A stretch of DNA of 64,000 bases, taken from the NCBI GenBank assembly GCA_032718565.1, contig JAVGVS010000479.1:144817-208816 (forward strand), read 5' to 3'. Under the pieces are notes generated by a model, which did no database searches, had not been told where the DNA came from, and saw only the letters and a program-made list of their open reading frames with translations. Source of the stretch: Distichodus sexfasciatus. Its lineage: Eukaryota; Chordata; Actinopteri; Characiformes; Distichodontidae. A program made the translations under genes and the position numbers. This document shows, piece after piece, positions 21,011 through 32,150 of this stretch. Every line of letters begins with the position of its first letter. Within the stretch, counting starts at the first letter, position 1.

Positions 21011-22070
21011 TTTGCACGTTTGTTACCAACTTGATTAATAAGTTTTGTTGCTTTGCTGTACATTTTTGATTGTGAATTACATCATACTCTCTCGGCCAGC
21101 GTACAAATCTGTTTGATCAGACACACCCGACCTCTAACGTTTCAATCATCAGTGATTAAATGCGCTTCCTCTTCTGCAGCGTACAGTAGAAAAAGCAACA
21201 TATGGTTCTGACTGGGCCTTGATAGGGTTTCTGTTTAAGTATCCCCTGGAAGGCCAGATGGGCTCTATATTAATGGAAGCCAAGCGGAACAGAGAAAATA
21301 GAGAGAGAGAGAGGGAGGGAAGGAGGAGGAGGAAGGGAAGCATTCCACAACTCCAAAAATGGTGAATTCCAGCAAGTTCCAGATTGGGAAAAAAAAAGTA
21401 AAAATCCTCAGTAGACTTTCCAACCCTCAAATTTCTATTACTAACCGTTTACACAACACACAAACTCGTTTGGAATTTAGGATGCCAACATTTAATAGTT
21501 AAAGTCTAAACACAAGCTGAACTTAAATCTAATATAATCTGATTTTAGAGAGAGAGAGAAGTGAAAATACCAAGTAAAATCTTTCTATTTGGCAAATTTT
21601 GTCTTTTCATTTTTTACTTCGTTTGCCTTAATTTCATAATTAGATAATCTTTAGACATATAGGGGTAGGGATGTGATATTTGCAAGCGTAGGCTTATAAA
21701 TATGCTCATGAATATATCTGCTTATTTTCATGAGAATATTTTCAGATGTTCACTAGATTTCAGTGATTTGTGTCTTATGTATGTGTGTTTTTCCATTAAA
21801 GGTTAATAAAGCGTGCAAAAATTCATACCATTTGCATGATGAGCTCTCATAAAATCAATATGAAATGATCTTAAGGCAATAAATATTTTCTGAATTTAGA
21901 TGCTAGTCCAAAATAATGATTTTTAAGAGTTTTATAAGTTAAAAATACTCTCTGCTTTAAAAATAAAACATTTCTTTACTGCTTATATATTAGGACACAA
22001 CTTCCACATTTTTTTTATTCTCATGCAGAAGTGCAAATCTTTTTCTCCTTTAAGGCCTTTCCATTCCGAT
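21010..22070. other. Unannotated stretch
   Basis: Mixed then AT-rich sequence with a GA run at 21300-21330 and another at 21549-21561. No repeat family or coding frame recognised. Confidence 0.35.
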
Positions 22071-22074
22071 GCAA

Positions 22075-22345
22075 AAAATGAAAAAAGTCCGGAAGCTCGC
22101 AGAGAAGTTTATTTATGCTAGCTGATTAGTCTCCGAAGCCAAGGCGAGAAGAGGTTTGAAAGCGAAGCAGCATGTTTCGAGGGGTAATGGAGATTAATCA
22201 GGATTAATGTTAGCGTTGGCACTGGCGGTTCGCGACCACGCGTGCCAGATTAGCCTCGGAATTGCGCGAGGTCGGTAACGGCCGAGCGTTGAGGCCGCAA
22301 AAGTAAATGTCTCCAAGAGAGTTTTGACACGAATCGAAGACGACG
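22075..22345. promoter_or_regulatory. Candidate conserved noncoding block
   Basis: Non-repetitive with moderate GC and several CpGs. Motifs include GCTAGCTGATTAGTCTCC, GGAGATTAATCAGGATTAAT (paired TAATC cores as bound by OTX/PITX-type homeodomains, about 22188-22207) and GCGCGAGGTCGGTAACGGCC. No credible coding frame. Confidence 0.4.
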
Positions 22346-22720
22346 GGCAAAAACGGGTTTTTGGGGCTAGGTTGCAGTTAACTGCACGATCTGCAAATGT
22401 TTGGTCAGGGAGAAAATGAGAGAAAAAATAAATGTCAGATTGAACACTTTTGGTGAGAGGTTGAGGGTTTGGATTTGGTAATTATGGAGAAGTGTTATTT
22501 TGGATTTGAGTTTGGCTGTGAAAAAATGTGGATGTGTCAAAAAAAAAAAATCAAAATCCTTAATCCATCCTTAAAAAACATTATACATATAAATCATTTT
22601 TAATATTATATACAGTTTATGATATGAACATTTTTGAAAATTAAGATAAATGTTGTTAAAATGAAATGTTCTGTGTGACCATTGTGCCACAAATTTTATT
22701 CCATATATTAGGAACATTAC
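22345..22720. other. AT-rich gap
   Basis: AT-rich with a poly-A run near 22540-22550. Nothing recognised. Confidence 0.35.
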
Positions 22721-23045
22721 CGAGGACGTAACAGCAACTTATCACTCTTTCTGAGTAACGGCACATTTTAAACGGCAGACTTTAACTCCTAGCGCCCACC
22801 TCGATGATGCAACTGCAGCTAGTTCACAATCCCACACACGCAATTAGGCGGAAAATGGGAGAAGAAAAAGTCCGATTTATCCGTTTGGAGAAAAGGCGTC
22901 GATTAGGGTTCCGAATTTCACAGGCATGAAGTGGGAAATTTATCGTAATTATCCAAAAACTAGTAGTTGCCTCCAGGAGCGGCTCCATTTTTACACGTAA
23001 AACACTCGCTCCGTCTCCGGGACAGAGGTCACATGCGCCTGGCTA
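22720..23045. promoter_or_regulatory. Candidate conserved noncoding block
   Basis: Complex sequence with CACACACGCAATTAGGCGG, TCCGATTTATCCG and GTCGATTAGGGTTCC. It is distinct from the AT-rich flanks, with no repeat structure and no plausible exon. Motif content suggests homeodomain sites. Confidence 0.3.
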
Positions 23046-23191
23046 ATGCTCCGTTCTGACCCGTGACCTGACGAGAGAGCTCAGAGATAGATACAAGAAA
23101 TCGTCTGTAGCTGCTGCACTAGTTAGAGCTGCAGGAACCTGATAATAAGCAGCAGGGTCGAGTCGACGATCACCAGGACCCCTACACACTC

Positions 23192-23227
<36 letters not shown>
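23192..23227. repeat. (AC)n microsatellite
   Basis: About 18 dinucleotide units with one CCC interruption at the left. It yields a spurious Cys/Val frame on the minus strand. Confidence 0.95.
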
Positions 23228-23229
<2 letters not shown>

Positions 23230-23284
23230 CTCACACACTTATAAACTTATAAATTCTGCTATCTGCAAGATCTGGGAGAGTTAC

Positions 23285-23865
23285 AAAAGGTATTTATAAT
23301 TACTTTTTAAAAATGTTTATAATTACTAAATTACTAAAAACGTGTAGAATGAGTATTTTACTAAATTATTTACAGTGACTTATTTACTGTTCTAAATATA
23401 CTAAATTTAAACTTTACTAAAAGAACTTTCAAGTATTTGTAAAAACATTTTACAGAAGTATTTACTTATTACTGAATATATTTCCAATCACCAATTTAAT
23501 AAAAGTAATTTAAATAGCTAATTTATCAAATTATTTTCAACTACTAATTTATTAAAAGCATTTACAATTAATTTTACAGAATATTTAGAATTACTAATTC
23601 ACTAAAGATACATACAGTTACTAATTTGCTTAAAGAATTTACAATTAATTTTACAAGCATATTTTGAATTACTAATTCTCTAAAAGAGCCTACAATTATT
23701 AATTTAATAAACATTTAATACAATATTTTTAATGATTAATTTACAATTACTCATTTACTAAAAACATGTAATTTTCTAATTTACTAAAATTGCTTCTAGA
23801 TACTAATTTACTAAAAGTTTTTTAATTAATTTACTTACTAGAAGTATTTACTAATAACTAATTGG
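23285..23865. repeat. Degenerate ACTAATTTACTAAAAG tandem array
   Basis: ACTAATTTACTAAAAG-like words separated by ATTTACAATTA-like words recur through about 580 bp, with an irregular spacing of roughly 30-60 bp and heavy divergence. An old AT-rich minisatellite. A GTAATGTAACTTGATTAC segment follows at about 23900-23925 and may be a hAT-like end. Confidence 0.65.
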
Positions 23866-23999
23866 CCAGAGAGTAATCCTAATCCAAGTTACACACAATT
23901 AATGTAATGTAACTTGATTACTTCTTTTTTAACCTTAATACCAAATTTGCAAATAAAAACAAGACAAAGTAGAGTTGTTTCCCTTTCTTTGCTCTTTCC

Positions 24000-24260
24000 A
24001 TATGCCACTGCGGAAATATAAAAGCTTAATTTGTTGAATTAGTAAACATGGCAACAAAGATTGGCTCATTACATCACAGCGTGTTCTTGGCAGCTGCGAG
24101 ATGGTGTCTACCTTGGCAACGATGGAACTGTGTAGCCGTTTTTATCAAAATGAACAATTATGAAAGACAAACGGACAGAACTTACACATTTGAGCGTGAA
24201 TCTGTTTTTCCACAAAGGACAGATCGGGCTGAAAAGGAAGCCTAGAAGAAAAAGGTTAGA
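24000..24260 (+). other. TATA-box-like motif and ATG with RFX half-sites
   Basis: TATAAAAG at 24017-24024 is a perfect TATA consensus, but the Kozak-like ATG (AACATGG) at 24048 lies where transcription would start, so they do not make a coherent gene start. The 65-codon frame has no domain. GGCAAC, an RFX half-site, occurs at 24050-24055 and again near 24115. Confidence 0.2.
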
Positions 24261-24264
24261 CGTG

Positions 24265-24615
24265 AATGGAAAAATCAGCTCGTAGAAATTTCCAGATTAA
24301 AGATTCCAGATTCAGGGTTTCGAGCCACCTGGATGGTGGAACGCTTCCATTTTGTCTTTTCCTTTTGAAGCGTTACGGCTTAATCAAGAAGCCTTTGATC
24401 AAGAGAGTCATGACATCGTTCCGGAACCTCATCGACCTCGTCTCCAATCAGCTCCTCTTCAATTTGCATGATTGGCCCTGATTGGTCGGGGCTCGGATTA
24501 CCCGTGGTTCCTGTGTTAGGGGCCGGGCAGGTTTCGTGGTCCTGTCAGGAACGATATGGCGAAGCCTGATATGGCGTGGAGCTAACGGGCAACACTCAGC
24601 ACTCTTTATGGTCCG
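24265..24615. promoter_or_regulatory. Candidate enhancer-like block with TCF/LEF and octamer sites
   Basis: Complex non-repetitive sequence with a perfect TCF/LEF site CCTTTGATCA (24392-24401), a perfect POU octamer on the minus strand (ATGCAAAT, plus strand 24462-24469) and CCAAT-type boxes on both sides of it (CTCCAATCAG, GATTGGCC, GATTGGTC). CGATATGGCG and GATATGGCGTGG follow near 24552-24580. The clustering of full-consensus motifs is the strongest in the window. Confidence 0.4.
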
Positions 24616-24629
24616 AGACACTGACCGCA

Positions 24630-24870
24630 AACTGTGTGTGTGTGTGTGTGTGTGTGTTCCAGATGAAGAAAACAGACTAAAAAGAAGCATGTGTGCTTGG
24701 GCTAGAGGCACAGTCATCATGGCTGTTCTGTAACCAGGACTTTTCTGAAGGTATCCTTCATCTGCAGTAGTAATGACTGTGTGTGTTTGTGTTTGTGTGT
24801 GTGTGTGTGTGTTTGCGTGTGTGTGTGTGTGTGTGTTTGTGTGTGTGTTTGTGTGTGTGTGTGCGTTTAC
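24630..24870. repeat. (TG)n microsatellites
   Basis: TG runs at 24633-24657 and, with TTTG interruptions, 24777-24866. The intervening 120 bp is ordinary sequence. Confidence 0.9.
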
Positions 24871-24964
24871 TTTAGGGTAGCAGTCTCAGAATAAACTCCT
24901 GGAGTTTAGAGTCAACTTTCTGAACATTCTGGAGATAAACGCCTCGCGACCTCACAAACCTCAT

Positions 24965-25072
24965 CATCATTTTTTTTTCATCATGATTTTCATCATTTCC
25001 TTCCTCATCTTTTTCCCTCCTCTTAGACTCATCATGATCATGATGATGATCATGATCATGATCATGATGATG

Positions 25073-25106
<34 letters not shown>

Positions 25107-25670
25107 CCTTCTTCCTATTCTTGATCTCATAATCATCATCACCTATTTTCTTTTCTTCTTACTACTTTTGGTCTCATAATCATCTTCATCTTCATCACCA
25201 TCATCATCTTCTTCTTCCTCTTCCTCTTTCTCTTCTTTGTCTCCTCCTCCTTCTCCTCCTCCTCATCATCAACATCACCATCCCCATCTTTCTCCTCCCC
25301 CTCTTTCTCTTCTTTGTCTCCTCTTCCTTCTCCTCCTCCATCTCATCATTGTCATCATCATCATCATCATCATCAACATCACCATCCCCATCTTTCTCCT
25401 CCCCCTCTTTCTCTTCTTTGTCTCCTCTTCCTTCTCCTCCTCCATCTCATCATTGTCATCATCATCATCAATATCATCAACATCACCATCCTCATCTTTC
25501 TCCTCCCCCTCTTTCTCTTCTTGGTCTCATCATCATCTTCAGCATCAAATTCCTCTTTAATCTCTTTATTCTTCTTCTTCTTCTTCTTCTTCTCCTTCTT
25601 TATTCTCAGCACCATCATCATCATCATTATCATCATCGTCATCATCATCATCATCATCATCATCATCTTC
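24965..25670. repeat. CAT/TTC/TCC triplet array with 104-bp register
   Basis: Dense ATC, TTC and TCC triplets. Within it a longer unit (TCTTCTTTGTCTCCTC, pyrimidine body, CATCATCATC) repeats: anchors at 25308, 25412 and 25516 are 104 bp apart, with a shorter 77-bp variant from 25231. The palindromic ATCATGATCATGATGATG run is at about 25032-25080. Ser/His/Pro- and Met/Lys-rich frames here are artefacts. Confidence 0.9.
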
Positions 25671-25980
25671 TTGGCATGTTTTAGCCACTTTCCTCTCTTC
25701 TGCTTCTTTCTCTTTTTCGTTTTTTTATTCATCTTCTTTCTCTTCTTCTTCTTCTTCGTTTTCTTTTCCTACTTTATCAGCGTTTATCAGCCATCATTCT
25801 TCTTCCCGACCTCTTTCTTCCTTCCTTTTTCATGCTTTATTCTTCCTTTCAACATTAATTCAGTCACTCATTGTTTAAGCACCAGGTTTTCCTGGGCTTT
25901 TCTCGCTCTCTTTTATTTTCCAGCATGTATGCAGGAGTTGTTGTGAATGTTAAACTAGCACTGTCTAGCAGATAATTGTG
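25670..25980. other. Pyrimidine-rich transition
   Basis: C/T-rich sequence grading out of the triplet array into single-copy DNA. No feature beyond composition. Confidence 0.4.
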
Positions 25981-26375
25981 TAAATGTCAGGATGTGAAAG
26001 GGGCGTCGGCTGCGCTGTAGCCGTGTCCTGATTGGCTGGTTCAGCCGAGTCGGTGCTTCGTCGTCGTCGGTGGGATCAGAGGGCCGATCTCTTTGTCTCT
26101 GGATTGCATGTTAATGGGGGTCAATTGGCTGAAAGTAAGAACGGAAAAGGCAATTATTCAATTACTTATCATAATAAAGGGAGAAGCCGGGTTTGATGGC
26201 GTTAACGCTGATGACAGATCTGCGCTGTGGTGAAAGTGTACATGAGTCATTACGAGGCGGGGTGAGGCGAGGTCATGAGGCATTTAACGTCCTCCAGCTC
26301 CGACTAATTAAAACGTCAAGAAATGGTGATGATTTAGACAAGCGCTGTCTCAATGAGTAGTGTAATGTAAAGATG
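25980..26375. promoter_or_regulatory. Candidate conserved noncoding block with homeodomain cores
   Basis: Complex block containing CTGATTGGCTGG (CCAAT on the minus strand), GGCAATTATTCAATTACTTA (three homeodomain-type cores within 20 bp, near 26150-26170), ATCATAATAAAGG and GACTAATTAAAACGTC (about 26303). Spacing and AT-core clustering are typical of vertebrate developmental enhancers. No coding frame. Confidence 0.4.
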
Positions 26376-26639
26376 TGAGGGGAATGAACAGAGGCCACAG
26401 ACACTACGTTCTCATTCTGATTGTGGAATCTTTTAAAGTCTTCTCCCTTTTCTTCTTCTCTCTTTTTTATTTTTATTGTCCTTTAGTCCCTTCTTTTCTT
26501 CTTCTTCTGTTTTTTTTTGTATTGTTGTTCTTCCATTTATCCATCAATAAACATGTTTTCTATCTATCTATTCTTTAGTCTCTTCTTTTATTTCTTCTTC
26601 TTCTTCTCAAATTCTTCTTCTCATTGCACCTGTTATCTG

Positions 26640-26914
26640 TCTGCAGATTTTTGTACTTAGGTTAAACTTATTGTAATATTAGAAATAGTCTATGTATCTT
26701 TATTTTATTCCCCTATCTCCTTATTTTAAGTTTAAGTTTGTATATTGTATCTCTTTTACTTTTATTTTTACTTCATTATTATTTTAATTTTTTTTTTTAA
26801 TTCTTTGCCTAAATTGCACAGTCAAAAGAGCGGATCAGGATACATTTTTACTGCATGTTGTACCTGTATAATTTGAATGTGGCAAATAAAGAATCTTGAA
26901 TCTTGAATCTTGAA
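26640..26914 (+). mobile_element. LINE 3' end (L2/Rex-like tail)
   Basis: The right end reads ATTTGAATGTGGCAAATAAA followed by GAATCTTGAATCTTGAATCT and stops. A terminal short tandem repeat just after an AATAAA-containing tail is characteristic of L2/CR1-type LINEs. The preceding segment (GCATGTTGTACCTGTATAAT) fits their 3' untranslated region. No reverse-transcriptase sequence is present, so this is a 5'-truncated copy. Confidence 0.6.
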
Positions 26915-26935
26915 ATTATTTTTTCTTCTTTTTAA

Positions 26936-26975
<40 letters not shown>

Positions 26976-27146
26976 TTCTTCTTCTTCTTCTTCTTCATGT
27001 TCTTTATCTTTCTTTTCTTTTTGTTCTCCTCCTTATTTTTATTCCAACATGGATGTATGAATGGACAGATCTATCTACCCATCCATCCATCCATCCATCC
27101 ATCCATCCACCAATCCGTTCATCTAAACATCTAGGGTAAGTGTTGC

Positions 27147-27212
<66 letters not shown>
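26936..27212. repeat. Cluster of (ATC)n, (TTC)n, (CCAT)n and (CTAT)n
   Basis: Four microsatellites in under 300 bp: ATC at 26936-26972, TTC at 26973-26996, CCAT at 27074-27108 and CTAT at 27149-27212. Associated frames are artefacts. Confidence 0.95.
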
Positions 27213-27215
<3 letters not shown>

Positions 27216-28030
27216 TTATAAACATCTGTTTAGTATCCATCGATTTGGGATCACAAAAAAGCTCTACAAACTTAATGCTTATTTACACCAGCACTAGATG
27301 CTAACATATTTTGATAGGAGCGCTAGTAAATTTTTGTGCTAACACAAAGAAAGTGCAATTTTTCCAGCATTGGTTAATAATATCCGGTGCAATGTGCATT
27401 ACTTGATGACCAATTTTCAAGATACTTTAAAAAATGTGTTACTGTCAAAAGGGAACTCTGTACCAAATATGACTGATTGCCAACATTCTTTCAATGATTT
27501 TGTACAATACATAGGCTACACTTCCCAACCTTAATAAATACACTGATTTTTTTTAACCAAACATCTCCCTGAAGCACTCCCTCAGCAGCTGATTAATGTT
27601 CCTGCTTTCAAACGTGCAGTACGACATCACAAATTTATGAAACTTGGAAGGACCACAAGCTCCTAGAAACCAAGGCATTCACTTGGATTAGATTGAGAAA
27701 AGCTATTGGGACTGAGTCCAAAACTTAAAGATACTTATTAATCACATGGATTGTGTCATAACTTATACTTGTTGCATATAGTTCGTGTTAATTCCTTTTT
27801 GTTTTGGATATGTCCGAATGAAAAAGTATATACCAACAGCAATAAAAGTTATCTCTAACTTTCTACACTCACATTTGGTACGTCTTTTGTTGTCAGTAAT
27901 CTAAGTTATTATGTATCCTGTAAACTACAGTAAAACAGCAGCCCAAAAAGGCCCAAAAGAAGCACTGTTTTTGCACACAACAATATCACTGGTAGTTTTA
28001 GAGGCTCAAACTGAAAGATTCTGGGGATAG
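27213..28030. other. Unannotated stretch
   Basis: Mixed AT-rich sequence between two CTAT microsatellites. I see no coding frame or recognised repeat. Confidence 0.35.
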
Positions 28031-28033
28031 AAA

Positions 28034-28034
<1 letters not shown>

Positions 28035-28079
<45 letters not shown>
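28035..28079. repeat. (CTAT)n microsatellite
   Basis: About 11 tetranucleotide units. Confidence 0.95.
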
Positions 28080-30190
28080 CTAACAGATCACTGATGCAAA
28101 GGTTGTGAAACATTTAAAAGAAGAAGCTAATATATGCTAATATACCTTCTTTTTGTCAGGGATCTGGTTAGGATGTGACACAAAAGACAAACGTTAACGC
28201 TAGCAACACACACTCTATCAAAGAGATGAACCCAATAACTGAGTACGCACAGTTGAAGCTGACGGAGTCGGAGAGATGGGCTGGGTGACTCAATGGCAGA
28301 GCGATGCATCGTGAGGAAATGACTCCTTTTATACCCTTTGGACTGCAACCGACCACTTCCAGGTCCTACTATCGGTCGCGGGAGACACTTTTTATGTTGT
28401 AATTTTGTTTTTCGCAAATTGTGAACTAATGATAATTTAATTTCTTGGCTCTTATGTGACTGATTTTAGTGCACTGTGTAACAAAGTGATTATTACATTG
28501 CCTCCACATGTCAAGCATGTATTTGTAATATCTTGCAAAACCCAAAAACTGTTAAATTAAAAAGTGTCTGGAACAAAGCATCATTGACAGCATGATCGAC
28601 AGTTGGCACTGATGACTTCATGTCAAAAATGGGGGCATTTTTAACATTTTCTGGTTCTTGCACTTGCAAATAAGTACATAATTAATTAGCTCATAAATTG
28701 ACATGTTAGTCTTTACTATTAAAGTTGCCATATATTGTTAATATGGAGATAAAATTGTGTTCATTAGTTTATTGTTAAAAAGGAAGTGCGGCTACCCCTT
28801 TAAGATTTAGAGGATAATATGATAATCACTTTATTGCAATTTTTAATTCTGAATGTAAAAGTGTACGAATTTTTGAAATCAGTCAAAATTTGCCAAAGTT
28901 TCTTTTTCAAAGATACAGTCCACAATGTAATTCATACATTATGTAAAAATTGTCTGCCTTAAAAGGTCATTTAAAAAAAAGGATTGAGTAGCGCTGTTGG
29001 CGAACTTTGTTCCTGTGTCGAAGTAAACATTTTTCTAATGATTGGAAAAAGTAAATATATTTTGTAGTATGTTCTTGTTCAATTTTGTCATAATTTTGTC
29101 ATTTTTGCCACTTTTAATTCTAAAAATAGTGAAATTGAAAACTGAAATTGGTCAAAGTTATTGGTGAATGTACACAGCTCCCCTTTTTGACTAAGCTTTC
29201 AATTCTCAATGTAACTTTTGTTTTCCCACAAAACAACACACCACTTAGCAAGAAAATGATGCCTGGACAGGATGTACTTAATGTGATAAACGACCACAAA
29301 GCCACTTTGTAGGAGTTCTGATCGCATTCCCATGGACTCGGTGGTCTTGAGAAAAAGAAGTCAATGTTGCCAAAATTCAGTAAAGCCTGGCTATAACTTA
29401 GAAGACGAGTCCAGCATTTTTGGGAAGAACCTCATGCTTCACTTGTCTGACATGCTGTAAATATGTTCCGACAGCTCCTGACTGTACGAGAAACTTTCAG
29501 AATGTAATTTCTCCCTCGGTAGCTGGAGGAACTCAGCGCTTGTTCCAAAAACTCTGGAAGATGATAAATCTGTCTACACTTACAGGCAGAACGAGACTGT
29601 CAGTTAGAGGACAAGTTTGTAGAGTCTTGTTGTGTGAAAATTGCTTGTGTGTAGCTGATGTCATGATCTGGCTAAAGTGTAGCTCTTTTCCATCCGACAA
29701 TACGCTATATTTAGCTTGATACGGCATTTCAAGCAGAGCAAAAAGAATTTAGATGTAGTTAAAAAAAATTGTAGTTTACATTATTAGTAACAAGTAGCTT
29801 CTTTACTGCTAATCACAGGAAAAAGCTACAGTTAGTGGTCAGCAAGTTTGTAAGCTTTGCTAGCAAGCTGGCAAACTAGCTAGCTTTTGCTAGTAAGCTA
29901 GTAATAAAATTATTATATTTAAGGGACAGCTCACTAGCAAAATTTGCAAACTTGCTCACTTTTGAAAAAGCATGAAAAGACATGATGTTAATGGTTAAGT
30001 AGCAAGTAAATATCTATTTGCTGTTTCCACTTCTGACAGTCCATGATTAAAATAAAACATGAACCAAACCTGCTTGATTTCAGAGCAACTTCTGAGTCAG
30101 AATCGCAGGAAATTTGGTGGTTTGTTTGGTTTGTTCTTTAAAATCAGGTTCTGATGCAAAATCCGTAATTTCTAGTTGGAGGGCTTCAAA
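28080..30190. other. Unannotated stretch with an AGCTAC-type fragment
   Basis: About 2.1 kb without tandem repeats. Near 29755-29900 GTAACAAGTAGCTTC and AAGCTACAGTTAG words recall the AGCTAC element at 16038, so this may be a decayed copy. The frame at 29420-29719 (+) is unrecognised. Confidence 0.3.
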
Positions 30191-30199
30191 ACGGACAAA

Positions 30200-30720
30200 T
30201 GTCATTAAACGACCACTGCGCTCTTAACATAAAAGGACTGCTTTGATGCATCACCAGAAACAAACATTAACCACGGCCTGACCGGACCGGTTCTGCTTGA
30301 GTTCAGCTCGAGGTCCAAAGCTGGGTTTTGTCTGCCAATGCCGACTACAGACAGAAGTGTAACATCCATTCTGGCTTTTGTCGTGACGTTCAAAAATAAA
30401 GAGAGCTTGCCGAATGAAAGTGTCGGGGGTAAAACCATGAAAGGCTCATCCACCATCTGGGAGCTAACCTCCTCTCCTCCCTCTCTGCTGTTCTCTCGCT
30501 CTTTCTCTTTTCCCAACGTTGTTTGTCCAGCATCAATTACATGCGCTCGAGCCCGGTCTGTTTGCAGTGAAACTGGGCCAAAAAATTTCGGCTTGATTCT
30601 CCCGCTCACAAAAAAACATGCCTGGTGGGCTCCAACGATAACACAGAGAAAGAGAGAGAGAATGAGAGAGAGGAAAATCTCCCTAAAGCTTAGCTAATTT
30701 ACAATGTAAAAAGCGACACT
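30200..30720. promoter_or_regulatory. Candidate conserved noncoding block
   Basis: Complex block of moderate GC. Contains CCTGACCGGACCGGTTCTGC near 30278, ACATGCGCTCGAGCCCGG near 30539 and AAAAAATTTCGGCTTGATTC near 30580. Open frames on both strands (30205-30609 minus, 30338-30697 plus) overlap fully and show no domain. Regulatory identity is inferred. Confidence 0.3.
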
Positions 30721-30890
30721 CTAGACCAAAGAGAAATCTCATTCATTCTCTGTCTCCGTCTCATTTTCTTTCTCTCTCTCTCTCTCTCTGCCAAATTAAT
30801 CCTGCTCTTTTACATCCCCAAAATGTGACTTTGCTCTGTAATTTGTCTTATTCCGCTTGCATCGAGGCACTTTATATGAGCACACTTTTG

Positions 30891-31010
30891 TAGCAGCACT
30901 CTCACCTAAAATGCTAATGTGGCTAACAAATATTAAAAAAGCCAACATACTCACCTCGTTAGCTTTCATTTCACGTCTGCCACATTAGCATTTTTGGCGT
31001 AAAGTGCCGC
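30891..31010. repeat. Long inverted repeat (hairpin of about 120 nt)
   Basis: Perfect 16-bp arms AAAATGCTAATGTGGC (30908-30923) and its complement (30979-30994), extended outward by imperfect pairing (GCAGCACT side against AGTGCCGC side) to about 35 bp per arm, with a 50-60 bp loop. It could be a tiny MITE remnant or a hairpin transcript precursor; the sequence alone does not decide. Confidence 0.6.
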
Positions 31011-31284
31011 TTTTATCGTTTACCTGTGTCGATTTAAAGTGACGAGTCAAGTCTTTACTGAGATTATATTTCTGTTTGACTTCTAGTTAATCTAGACATT
31101 TATACTGAACTTTATTGCTGCTATCAGTTTAAATCCACACAGAAAGACAGCTGGAGGAACACATTACTTCTAAAATGTTATTAGGTTGACCTTCATTAGC
31201 TTCATCGGCTAGTAATAGTAGTATTGACAGATTAAAAAGTGTGTCTTGTCAAAAATGACATGACAGTACCAATTCAGAACCAGT

Positions 31285-31400
31285 ACCGAGTTTAAGTTTA
31301 AAATGAGCCGCAAGTGGCATTTCATCGGGGTCCAAGCAAAAGTTGTAAAAAAGCAGTACAAAAGCAGCTGATGCAGTAAGCATCGAAGAGTCAATGAACC
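31285..31400 (-). mobile_element. GCTTGGACCC repeat fragment
   Basis: On the minus strand, TACTGCTTTTTTACAACTTT followed by TGCTTGGACCCCGATG matches the end of the element at 38005-38430 (GTGCTGCTTTTTTGTGGCCT then TGCTTGGACCCTGC). The shared words and order indicate the same dispersed family. Confidence 0.5.
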
Positions 31401-31529
31401 AGACTAGATGAATTCATGTAGCATTTTTTTCTAGATCTGTAACTACATTATTCATAGCAAAACTGTGAAAGAAAGTAGAAAAAATATTATAAAATAAAAG
31501 CGATCATTTAAAAAAATAATAATAATAAT

Positions 31530-31730
31530 TGGCCACAAGAGGGTGTCTCTATTAAGCTAGGTAGGTTATTATAATCAGTAGAAACTTCTACAAACAGCCT
31601 TTATCATTTCAACACTGTCTCATTCATGACATTTCAGGCGTAATTGCCTGTCTAGTTATGATTGCAACTTTGCAGTTTGGTTAGATAGCTGCCTGAACTA
31701 GCTAGACTAGTTTTTTGGGAACTAACTGCA
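31530..31730. other. Short unannotated gap
   Basis: Single-copy-looking sequence next to an AAT run (about 31516-31530). CCACAAGAGGGTGTCTC at 31533 resembles words found in dispersed fish repeats. No firm assignment. Confidence 0.3.
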
Positions 31731-32150
31731 CGTAAGTTGTAATTGCAAATGAAGTACATCACCGTAAAAATACTGGATATCAGTATTATGCAAAGAAACT
31801 ATTTGAAAGCAAATGTTTGCTCATGAGTTCCTCAGTGGCACCTTTAACAGTTCGGGATTGAACCGTCGACCCTCTAATCAAGGGTCCAACTCCATAACTG
31901 TTATGCTACCAGCAATCAACAGATCTCTGGGGTACCTCAGTGGTACCCAGAAGCAGCGTTTGGGGACAGTACCTTGCTTATGAGTACCTCAGTGGTACCT
32001 TTACTTTTTAAGGGCTAGTTGAGTCCTTACAACACCCTAAATACATGATCACTCTCTGAGTGGACTGGACGTTCTCCTCAAGCGCTGTGTGCCAGTTCCG
32101 GCATGGTGTCCACGTTAACCGTCTAAAGCACAGTGTGGAAGTCTTAAGAG
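31730..32150 (-). mobile_element. SINE A-containing composite, copy 1 of a duplicated segment
   Basis: On the minus strand a SINE A head is visible: TGGTAGCATAACAG, B box GGTTCAATCCC (31854-31864) and GTGCCACTGAGGAACTCAT. Outer sequence on both sides (TAAGTTGTAATTGCAAAT, AAAATACTGGATATCAGTAT; then CTAAATACATGATCAC and GTGTGCCAGTTCC) is shared with 35943-36300. The repeated unit is therefore larger than the SINE. Confidence 0.65.

Noticed and set aside
24017..24050. Gene start from TATAAAAG plus Kozak-like ATG
   Set aside because: The ATG lies at the position where transcription would begin from that TATA box, leaving no leader; the frame has no domain or donor.
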